Shown here piece by piece: positions 28,255 to 35,448 of a DNA stretch of 64,000 nt. Source of the stretch: Citrifermentans bremense (GTDB lineage: Bacteria > Desulfobacterota > Desulfuromonadia > Geobacterales > Geobacteraceae). A model generated the notes under the pieces. That model made no database searches. It saw only the letters and a list, made by a program, of their open reading frames with translations, and had not been told where the DNA came from. Location of the stretch: the NCBI RefSeq assembly GCF_014218275.1, contig NZ_AP023213.1, positions 1,838,001 to 1,902,000 of the forward strand, given 5' to 3'. Each line of letters starts with the position of its first letter. Position 1 is the stretch's first letter. The translations under genes were made by a program, and so were the position numbers.

Positions 28255-29670
28255 ATGAAAATAACCAGTTCCGATGCAACCGAGAGCGTCTGCCCCGTCT
28301 GCCTCGAAAGAATTCCGGCCGAACGAGTGCTGGCAGGCGACGAGGTGTTCCAGGTGAAGCGGTGCGCCGAACACGGCTCTTTCAAGACCCTCATCTGGCG
28401 CGGAGAGCCATCAATGGCCAAATGGCGCAGACCTAAGACACCTGTCCATCCCGATATCTGCTATGGAACCCTCGACAAGGGGTGCCCTTTCGATTGCGGC
28501 CTCTGCAGCGACCACCGGCAGCTCCCCTGTTCGGTCCTGCTTGAAGTGACGGACCGCTGCAACCTGCAATGCGCGGTCTGCTTCGCCGATGCCGGCCCTA
28601 AGGGCGCAGAGGATCCTTCTCTTGAGCAGATCTCGTGGCTTTTGGAACGGGCCATGGCGGCGGCAGGGGCGTGCAGCCTGCAGTTGTCGGGGGGCGAGCC
28701 GACCCTGCGGGACGACCTTCCGGAGATCGTGGAAACTGCGCGGCGGATCGGGTTCTCGTTCATCCAGTTAAATACCAACGGCCTGCGCCTTGCCAGTGAC
28801 AAAGATTACGCGCAACGGCTGCGGGCGGCTGGGCTTTCGTCGGTCTTTCTCCAGTTCGACGGGGTCGACGACGAGATTTATCTAATCTTGAGGGGGGAGG
28901 CGCTTCTGGAGCAGAAACTTTTGGCCGTCAGAAATGCAGGAGAGGCCGGCCTCGGGGTTGTCCTGGTCCCGACGCTGGTGAGAGGGGTAAACACCGAAGC
29001 TGTCGGAGCCCTAGTGCGGCAAGCTCTGCAGCTCGCGCCAGTCGTTCGGGGCATCCATTTTCAGCCGGTCAGCTATTTCGGCCGATTCCCCGAGCAAGAG
29101 TGCGGTGCAGACAGGTTCACCCTTCCCGAGCTGATGAGGTGCCTCGAAGAACAAAGCGGGGAACTGCTCAAGGTCGAGGATTTTTCTCCCCCCGGTGGTG
29201 AACATGCCCACTGCTCCTTGCACGCCACCTACGTTTACTCGGCCAACGGCGGACTGCGCCCGCTGGGGGCGGCGGGAGGCGACTCCTGCTGTACGACCGA
29301 TTGTGGCAGCGGGGGCATCAGGCAAACCGTGGATACGGTATCTCGCCGCTGGAAGCTGCCCCCCGGAGCCAAATTACTCAATGCACCTTTGTCTTCCGGA
29401 TCGGGCTGCTGCGGCGGGACCGGACCTGCAGCCAACCGGGTCGAAGGCCCGGTCGACTTGGACGTTTTTATAAAGGATGTCTCCGCCAGGAGTTTCACCA
29501 TTTCCGCCATGGCCTTTCAGGATGCCGAGAACCTCGACCTGGAACGGCTCAGGGGATGCTGCATCTCGGTGATATCCCCGGACGGGAGGCTGGTTCCCTT
29601 CTGCGCCTACAACCTCACCAGCCGGGAGGGGAAAAGCCTCTACAGAATAAAGCCAGGAGGAGGATTATGA
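28255..29670 (+). CDS. trsS: TrsS-like radical SAM protein with Tes/MJ0619-type signatures
   Basis: A 471-residue radical SAM enzyme. The SAM cluster motif is DRCNLQCAVCF with cysteines at 102, 106 and 109. It is preceded by GCPFDCGLCSDHRQLPC (residues 76-92), the hallmark of the Tes/MJ0619-type group, which act on unactivated carbons. The N-terminal CPVC (13-16) adds a metal-binding knuckle. Near the C-terminus FTISAMAFQDAENLDLERL and GCCISVISPDGRLVPFCAYN also recall that group. A GSGCCGG segment near residue 388 may correspond to the selenocysteine site of seleno-TrsS homologs, cysteine here. The substrate is unknown. It overlaps the ligase gene by ATGA. Confidence 0.82.
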   Translation: MKITSSDATESVCPVCLERIPAERVLAGDEVFQVKRCAEHGSFKTLIWRGEPSMAKWRRPKTPVHPDICYGTLDKGCPFDCGLCSDHRQLPCSVLLEVTDRCNLQCAVCFADAGPKGAEDPSLEQISWLLERAMAAAGACSLQLSGGEPTLRDDLPEIVETARRIGFSFIQLNTNGLRLASDKDYAQRLRAAGLSSVFLQFDGVDDEIYLILRGEALLEQKLLAVRNAGEAGLGVVLVPTLVRGVNTEAVGALVRQALQLAPVVRGIHFQPVSYFGRFPEQECGADRFTLPELMRCLEEQSGELLKVEDFSPPGGEHAHCSLHATYVYSANGGLRPLGAAGGDSCCTTDCGSGGIRQTVDTVSRRWKLPPGAKLLNAPLSSGSGCCGGTGPAANRVEGPVDLDVFIKDVSARSFTISAMAFQDAENLDLERLRGCCISVISPDGRLVPFCAYNLTSREGKSLYRIKPGGGL

Positions 29671-31064
29671 AAAAGACGCCGCTTGAGGAATGGCTCCGCG
29701 GAAAGGTGGCCGGCAACCATGACGGCACCCTCGCTGAACAAATCGACCGGTATCAATTGATGAAACTGAGGGAAACCGTCGCCTACGTCAGGGAAAAAAG
29801 CCCCTTTTACTGCGATCTCTTCTCCGGCATCGACTCGGGCTCTGCCATGGACCTTGAAAACTTCTCCCGGCTTCCCTTCACGACCGCCGACGACCTTCGG
29901 GAGCAGGGGAGGAGGATGCTCTGCACGTCGCAGGACGAGATCGAAAGGGTGGTAACGCTGCATAGTTCGGGGACCACCGGCCAGCCTAAGAGGATTTTTT
30001 TCACCGCTGAGGATCTGGAGGCTACCGTTGACTTCTTCGCTCACGGGATGGCGACCTTGGTGGATCCGGGCGCCACTGTGATCGTCTTTCTCCCCGGGGA
30101 GTTGCGGGACAGCGTGGGGGACCTGTTGGCGCGGGCCCTGGTCAGGACAAAGGTTAACCCGGTGGTCTGGGGACCGGTGCGTGACCCGGCTGCGGCGCGA
30201 GCGGAAATAATGAAGCACCCCCGCCCCTGCCTGGTCGGAATTCCTACCCAGATGCTGGCCCTTGCACGCGGGGACCTTGAGGGGGCGATTCCGAGGGGGT
30301 GGGTGGAGAGCGTCCTTCTTTCCACCGATTACGTTCCTGAGGCTATCGAACGTGAGCTGGAGCAGCTTTGGGGCTGCCGGGTGCTGACGCATTACGGCAT
30401 GACCGAGACCGGTCTGGGAGGAGGTGTCGAATGCCAGGCAGCGGAGGGGTACCACTTGCGCGAGGCGGATCTCTACACAGAGATCATCGATCCTGGCACC
30501 GGACTGGCGGTGGCCAACGGGGAGGAAGGGGAGGTGGTGTTCACGACCCTCTCCCGCCGCGGGATGCCGCTGGTGCGTTACCGGACCGGTGATTTGGCAC
30601 GCCTTATCAAGGACCCATGCCCCTGCGGCACCGTATTGAAACGTCTGGGACGGGTGCAAGGGAGGATCGCCGCGGAGGTTTCCCTCAAGGATGGGAGGCG
30701 TCTTCGAATGAGTGACTTAGACGAGACGCTCTTCGCGATTCCGGGTGTGCTGGACTACATGGCTGAGCTTGAGGTGAGGGTAGGGCGGGACCAGCTTCGA
30801 CTCTGCTTTCAAACGGTTGAAGGGGAGGAGGCGCAGGTAGCCCGAAAGGCAAGGTCGGCCCTGCTCAGCCACGATGCCACGAGTGCGCTTTGGCGGGACA
30901 AGGTTCTGGCATTGGGGAGCATCGGGTTCTCTCCGGCCGGATGGCCGGGGACTGGCGTCGCCAAGCGCCAAATCCTGGACAGGCGCGGAGACTCGTTCAC
31001 CCTGACGGCTAGCCGTCATATCCACGCTTCCCGGTTGAATGAGGGCAAGAGGATAAATAGATGA
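29667..31064 (+). CDS. AMP-forming acyl-CoA ligase-like protein, DVU_1553-like
   Basis: A 465-residue adenylate-forming enzyme similar to phenylacetate-CoA ligases. Motifs: the phosphate loop LHSSGTTGQPKRIFFT near residue 95, LTHYGMTETGLGGGVECQ (A5-like) near 235, and VRYRTGDLARLI (A7-like) near 305. The CPCGTVLKRLGRVQGR region and the final RQILDRR resemble the mobile C-terminal domain. It should activate a carboxylate through an acyl-adenylate, perhaps to a CoA thioester. Its position between trsS and modABC suggests it serves the same unknown product. Start ATG 29667 overlaps the trsS stop; its own stop overlaps the modA ATG. Confidence 0.85.
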   Translation: MKKTPLEEWLRGKVAGNHDGTLAEQIDRYQLMKLRETVAYVREKSPFYCDLFSGIDSGSAMDLENFSRLPFTTADDLREQGRRMLCTSQDEIERVVTLHSSGTTGQPKRIFFTAEDLEATVDFFAHGMATLVDPGATVIVFLPGELRDSVGDLLARALVRTKVNPVVWGPVRDPAAARAEIMKHPRPCLVGIPTQMLALARGDLEGAIPRGWVESVLLSTDYVPEAIERELEQLWGCRVLTHYGMTETGLGGGVECQAAEGYHLREADLYTEIIDPGTGLAVANGEEGEVVFTTLSRRGMPLVRYRTGDLARLIKDPCPCGTVLKRLGRVQGRIAAEVSLKDGRRLRMSDLDETLFAIPGVLDYMAELEVRVGRDQLRLCFQTVEGEEAQVARKARSALLSHDATSALWRDKVLALGSIGFSPAGWPGTGVAKRQILDRRGDSFTLTASRHIHASRLNEGKRINR

Positions 31065-31806
31065 AAAATTCGACGACCAAGCTGCTGTGTCTTTTCACCC
31101 TTCTGCTTTTGCCGGCGCAGGTATTGGCTGGCGAGGTCAAACTGTCCGTCGCCGCCAGTCTCAAGGACGTTGTGAATGAACTGACCGACGGTTTTGCCGC
31201 AAAGAATCCGGGCGTCAGGTTTCTGAAGAATTACGGCGGGTCCGGCGCTCTGGCAAAGCAGATAGAAAACGGTGCGCCATCCGACATGTACATCTCGGCA
31301 AACCTTGAGTGGATGAGCTATTTGAAGAACAAGAAGCTTATCGAAGCGGCGAGTATCGGCACCTTCACCCACAATACGCTCGTTCTTATAGGCTCTTCCG
31401 GCAAGAAGGTGTCCGGCATGCGTGACCTTTCCAAACTGGAGAGGATCGCTATCGGCAGTCCAAATAGTGTGCCCGCTGGAGCATATGCCATGGAGGCTGT
31501 CAGAAGATCCGGAACGGACAAAGAGGTGGAGAACAAGCTGGTCCTGGCAAGGGACGCGCGTGACTGTCTCAATTACGCCGAACGGGGAGAGGTGGACGGC
31601 GCATTTGTCTACCGGACCGATGCGCTGCAGGCAAAGAAGGCGGCTGTACTCTTCACTGTTCCCCAGGGCTTTATCCGCGGGTGATCTATCCCATGGCTTT
31701 GACTGTAACCGGAGCAAGAAACGCTGACGCAGCCACGTTTTACAGATTCCTCCAGAGTGCAGAGGCCAAAGTCGTTCTGAGAAAATACGGCTTTGCCCTG
31801 AAATAG
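31061..31806 (+). pseudogene. modA: modA, molybdate/tungstate-binding protein, broken by a 1-base frameshift
   Basis: The first frame (31061-31684) has a signal peptide (MKNSTTKLLCLFTLLLLPAQVLA) cut here at about residue 23, then ModA features: KLSVAASLKDVVNEL, FLKNYGGSGALAKQIENGAP, DMYISANLEWM. It stops prematurely after FTVPQGFIRG. The missing C-terminus is present in another frame from 31681 to the stop at 31804-31806: VIYPMALTVTGARNADAATF, then YRFLQSAEAKVVLRKYGFALK. Adding one C in the ATCC run at about 31675 would restore the family sequence. Either the gene is inactivated or there is an assembly error. modB and modC downstream are intact. Confidence 0.88.
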
Positions 31807-31853
31807 CGCAGGCAACCTGAATCGAAACTCCCGTTTTTATCCTGGAGATGCAA

Positions 31854-32537
31854 ATGCTCGCGCTGACAAGCACCGATTACGATGCCATATGGCTCTCCAT
31901 AAAGGTGGCCGCGGCCGCTATGGCCGTATCGCTTCCTTTTGGGGTTGCCTTCGCCTACCTGCTTACCTTTCGTCATTTCAAGGGAAAAGTGCTGCTTGAA
32001 GTGATGGTTAACCTGCCGTTAACGCTCCCTCCCGTGGTAATAGGCTACTTACTTCTTCTGCTGCTAGGCAAGAACGGGTGGCTCGGTTCGCTGCTGGATG
32101 CAGCCGGCATCCGTCTCATCTTTACCTGGAAGGCTGCGGTTATTGCGTCTGCCTGTGTCGGATTCCCGCTGTTGGTAAGGTCCATAAGAATCGGGATGGA
32201 GTCCATAGACATGCAACTGATTCAGGCATCGCGAACTCTCGGCGCCCCGTGGCATGACACGCTAGTCACCGTGATTCTGCCGCTTTCTTTGCACGGGATC
32301 GTGGCCGGTTCCTCCCTCATGTTCGCCCGCAGCCTGGGAGAATTCGGCGCGACAATCATTGTGGCCGGCAATATTCCTGGCGTGACCCAGACCATCCCAC
32401 TGGCCATCTACGACTATGCCAGTTCTCCGACAAGCGAAACACTTGCACTTTCGCTTTGTGCCGTGTCCATCGCCATCTCAGTGGTAGTTCTCTTCTGTCA
32501 TGAAGTCTTCGGCAAGAAGCTGGCAAGGAGGAGGTGA
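31854..32537 (+). CDS. modB: molybdate/tungstate ABC transporter permease
   Basis: A 227-residue permease with about five membrane helices. The ModB/CysT-type EAA loop is visible as QLIQASRTLGAPWHDTLVTVILPLSLHGI (about residues 122-150), followed by FARSLGEFGATIIVAGNIPGVTQTIPLAIY, a strong ModB signature. ATG 31854 follows TGGAG at proper spacing; the ATG at 31848 is too close to it. With modC it forms the oxyanion uptake channel. The choice between molybdate and tungstate cannot be read from the sequence, but the W-enzyme context favours tungstate. Confidence 0.94.
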   Translation: MLALTSTDYDAIWLSIKVAAAAMAVSLPFGVAFAYLLTFRHFKGKVLLEVMVNLPLTLPPVVIGYLLLLLLGKNGWLGSLLDAAGIRLIFTWKAAVIASACVGFPLLVRSIRIGMESIDMQLIQASRTLGAPWHDTLVTVILPLSLHGIVAGSSLMFARSLGEFGATIIVAGNIPGVTQTIPLAIYDYASSPTSETLALSLCAVSIAISVVVLFCHEVFGKKLARRR

Positions 32538-32538
32538 A

Positions 32539-33594
32539 ATGGAAATCCGGATTGCAGTAGAGAAACAGCTGGGAAGCTTTTCGCTGCAGGCCGATGTGAC
32601 AATGGCAGGTGAACGGATAGGCATCTTCGGCGCATCGGGTAGCGGCAAATCGACCCTGGTCGGATTGCTGGCGGGGTTGCATCAGCCGGACCGGGGGGAA
32701 ATCAGCGTCGATGGGCACTGCTTCTTCAGCAGCAGCAAAACGATCGATGTTCCGCCGGAACAACGCAGGATCGCCATTGTATTTCAGCAACACTGTCTCT
32801 TCCCTCATCTGGACGTGAAGGCTAATCTGCTGTATGGATACAGGCGCAGCAAGCCGGAGCATCGCAGCATTGACTTCGAAACCCTGGTAGAGGTGCTCAA
32901 CCTCAGGGAGCTTCTGAGCCGTGGCATCAACAACCTTTCCGGTGGCGAGAAACAGCGGGTGGCGCTGGGGCGGGCTTTGCTTTCGAATCCCCGGCTTCTC
33001 CTTATGGACGAGCCTCTGTCTGCGCTTGACGATACTCTCAGGTTTCAGATCATCCCCTATCTCAAGAGGGTCAGTGAGCAGATGCGGATTCCTTACCTCT
33101 TCATCTCGCATTCTCTGGTGGAGACGCGACTTATGGCAGAGCAGGTTGTTGTTGTATCGGGGGGCGCGATCGTCGCACAGACGACATCCGAGCAGCTTGC
33201 CCGTTCCCGCATGGATGAAAGTCCGGTAGGCTACATTAATCTGTTAAAACTCACCCGCCGTCGCAAGGCAAATGACCTGTACGCTTACAGTTGGGGCGCC
33301 GACGAGCTCCTTATCTCCGCCGGCAGTGATCAGCCTGAGGCGCTTTTCGAACTCTCATCCAAAGACATCATACTGTGCAAGAAACACCCCGAGGTAATCA
33401 GCGCGCGGAACCTGCTGAAATGCAACGTAATCAATACCTTTAATTCCGGTAACAAAGTTGGGGTGGAACTGGCCAGTGGCGACGGACGATTGGTCGCAGA
33501 GGTTGTTAATCAGGCAGCAGACGAACTCGATATTGGTGTCGGCAGTGAGCTTTATGTGGCAATCAAGGCTTCTGCTTTTCGAAGAAGAGGTTAG
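32539..33594 (+). CDS. modC: molybdate/tungstate ABC transporter ATP-binding protein
   Basis: A 351-residue ATPase. Walker A GASGSGKSTL (near residue 31), signature LSGGEKQRVALGRALL (near residue 133), Walker B LLLMDEPLSALD, and H-loop FISHSLVET are all present. The C-terminal part (about residues 285-351) is a TOBE/mop-like domain that can bind the oxyanion, starting at SARNLLKCNVI. ATG 32539 follows AAGGAGGAGGTGAA, just 1 bp after the modB stop. Last gene of the accessory operon; the 67 bp after it contain no clear terminator before the convergent gene. Confidence 0.94.
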   Translation: MEIRIAVEKQLGSFSLQADVTMAGERIGIFGASGSGKSTLVGLLAGLHQPDRGEISVDGHCFFSSSKTIDVPPEQRRIAIVFQQHCLFPHLDVKANLLYGYRRSKPEHRSIDFETLVEVLNLRELLSRGINNLSGGEKQRVALGRALLSNPRLLLMDEPLSALDDTLRFQIIPYLKRVSEQMRIPYLFISHSLVETRLMAEQVVVVSGGAIVAQTTSEQLARSRMDESPVGYINLLKLTRRRKANDLYAYSWGADELLISAGSDQPEALFELSSKDIILCKKHPEVISARNLLKCNVINTFNSGNKVGVELASGDGRLVAEVVNQAADELDIGVGSELYVAIKASAFRRRG

Positions 33595-33661
33595 CTTGAT
33601 GTCGGTAATGCATCGGTTCCCCAGAGTCTGTTTTGGCTTAGCGGTTTGACCGTCCTCCCGG

Positions 33662-34939
33662 TCACGATGCCACGAAGAGCGGGACGCTGGTCCCCAATCC
33701 GTGGACCACGCTGGTGAAGGCGTTCTTTTGCTCCAGCTTCTCTGCGCCGAAGCGCTCCTCGAAGAGCCTGCGGATCATAGGGATGCGCGAGGTCCCGCCG
33801 GTCAGAAAGACGGTGTCGATACCGCGGTGCGGGACGCCTGATTTCCTCACCACCTCGTCCACACAACCGGCGATTTTCGCCAGGTTCTCTTCGTTCATCT
33901 CCTCGAAATCCCGCCTCGTCACCGGTTCGGCGATGCTTAGGTCGCGCTCGCTGAAAAGGACGTGGCTCAACTCCTCCTCGGAGAGCTCGCACTTCGCCTT
34001 TTCTATGGCTTGGAACAGGAAGAAGCCGTAGTTGTCGCCGATCAGGTGCTCTAGGTTCTCGATCGCCTTCTTGTCAGTCGCGGCATGTTTGATCAGCCTG
34101 ATCTGTTCCCTTGTTTTCCTTGCTCGCAAAAGCGGAATCCTGTGCCACTGGCACAGGGTCTGGATGATGCTGAGGGGGATGTCGAACAGCTCGTCCTTTC
34201 CCATCGCCTTGTATCTGACGCCCCGGCCGAAGTACTTGGCAACCCGCTCCCACATTATCTGCGAATCGAACTTGTCCCCGGCCGTGTAGACGCCTCCCAG
34301 CGAGAGGACGTCGCTGCGGCGGTCGGAGCGGGCGAAATCGCCGCCGCGCACCTTGATGACCGTGAAGTCGGAGGTGCCCCCGCCGAAGTCCCCGATGAAG
34401 ACGAGCTTTTCCTGGCCCGCTGCCAGAGATTCCTCGTAGGCAAGAGCTGCCGCCACCGGTTCCCACTGGAAGAAGATCTGTCTGAAGCCTGCCTTCCTCG
34501 CCGCCTGTTCCAGGCGCCTTTGGGCCAGCGAGTCCTTGGCAGCGTCCTCGGAAAAGAGGACCGGCCGCCCCAGCACTACGGTGTCGACGCTGCAGCCGGC
34601 GTACTGCTCCCCGGCCTTCTTCATCTTCCGCAGGATGATCGCTACCAGATCGTCGATGCCGTACTTCCTTCCGAAGACCTCGGTGCTTTCAAAGCTGCTG
34701 TTGGGGAGGAAGGTCTTGATCGACTGCATGAACCTCCCTGCTGCCCCTTCGCTGATGTAGGTGCTGATCGCCTCCTGGCCGGCGAAGACCTCCTGGTCTT
34801 CGGTGAAGTAAAGGACCGAGCGCATCAGCGCGCTGCCGGCGCCCAGCTCGTCGAGGTTCACGACTTCGACCTGGTTGTTGCGGTGAATGGAGAGGGCTGA
34901 ATTGGTGGTGCCGAAGTCGATACCGAAAACTGTCTGCAT
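33662..34939 (-). CDS. Hsp70-like ATPase (YegD type), nucleotide-binding domain only
   Basis: A 425-residue protein with the actin/Hsp70 fold: phosphate-1 loop VFGIDFGTTNSALSI at the N-terminus, phosphate-2 FIGDFGGGTSDFTVIK near residue 190, and adenosine motif VFLTGGTSRIPMIRRLF near residue 385. It ends soon after the nucleotide-binding domain and lacks the beta-sandwich peptide-binding domain of DnaK, as does E. coli YegD. Its client or regulator is unknown. It is convergent with modC and stands alone. Confidence 0.9.
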   Translation of the reverse strand: MQTVFGIDFGTTNSALSIHRNNQVEVVNLDELGAGSALMRSVLYFTEDQEVFAGQEAISTYISEGAAGRFMQSIKTFLPNSSFESTEVFGRKYGIDDLVAIILRKMKKAGEQYAGCSVDTVVLGRPVLFSEDAAKDSLAQRRLEQAARKAGFRQIFFQWEPVAAALAYEESLAAGQEKLVFIGDFGGGTSDFTVIKVRGGDFARSDRRSDVLSLGGVYTAGDKFDSQIMWERVAKYFGRGVRYKAMGKDELFDIPLSIIQTLCQWHRIPLLRARKTREQIRLIKHAATDKKAIENLEHLIGDNYGFFLFQAIEKAKCELSEEELSHVLFSERDLSIAEPVTRRDFEEMNEENLAKIAGCVDEVVRKSGVPHRGIDTVFLTGGTSRIPMIRRLFEERFGAEKLEQKNAFTSVVHGLGTSVPLFVAS

Positions 34940-35019
34940 GGGTTTAGCTGCTCCTGATGGCGAAGAATCGTTGAACCATCTGTTTTACTAGCATTGTTTG
35001 AGGATGTGATTTATTTTAG

Positions 35020-35334
35020 GTGCGCTTTTTTATTAGCGCGGCGCGGAAGCAGCGGGGAACCCCCCAGGAGTACAAGGCTTGTCTGGATCTCCAGGACGAC
35101 TTGATGCATCGGCGGCTGGCCCTCGACGAACACGTATCGGAAAACAACAACACCGTGGCGCTGTTGCAGGCTGAGGCGAAGGAGCTTGTCGGCAAGGACA
35201 CTCTGGAATACAACCGTAGATGCGCGAGCCTGGTGGTGGACCTGAACGTGCGGGACGCGGTAATAAGCGAGCGCAGCGGCGAGGCAGGCGGGCTTTCTGC
35301 AACAGCCTCGGCCGCTCCCCCCGCCGATAAGTAA
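35020..35334 (+). CDS. hypothetical protein
   Basis: A 104-residue frame starting at GTG 35020, mainly helical and charged, with no signal peptide, membrane helix or known motif. An AGGA about 15 bp upstream is a distant ribosome-binding site, so the exact start is uncertain. The frame is followed by a strong terminator, which supports a real transcript. I do not assign a function. Confidence 0.5.
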   Translation: MRFFISAARKQRGTPQEYKACLDLQDDLMHRRLALDEHVSENNNTVALLQAEAKELVGKDTLEYNRRCASLVVDLNVRDAVISERSGEAGGLSATASAAPPADK

Positions 35335-35374
35335 CCCTACCCGCCGGTAGCAAGCCGCAGCTTCAGGGCCAGGA

Positions 35375-35421
35375 AAAGAAAGGCTCCCTCACCGGTTAAG
35401 GTGAAGGGAGCCTCTTTTTTT
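35375..35421. terminator. intrinsic bidirectional terminator
   Basis: AGGCTCCCT (35381-35389) pairs with AGGGAGCCT (35405-35413), extended by CACC/GGTG inside and A-run/T-run flanks outside. It lies between the hypothetical gene (plus) and the lytic transglycosylase gene (minus) and probably terminates both. Confidence 0.92.
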
Positions 35422-35448
35422 GATCATCTTTCCACTCTTGCCCGTCTT

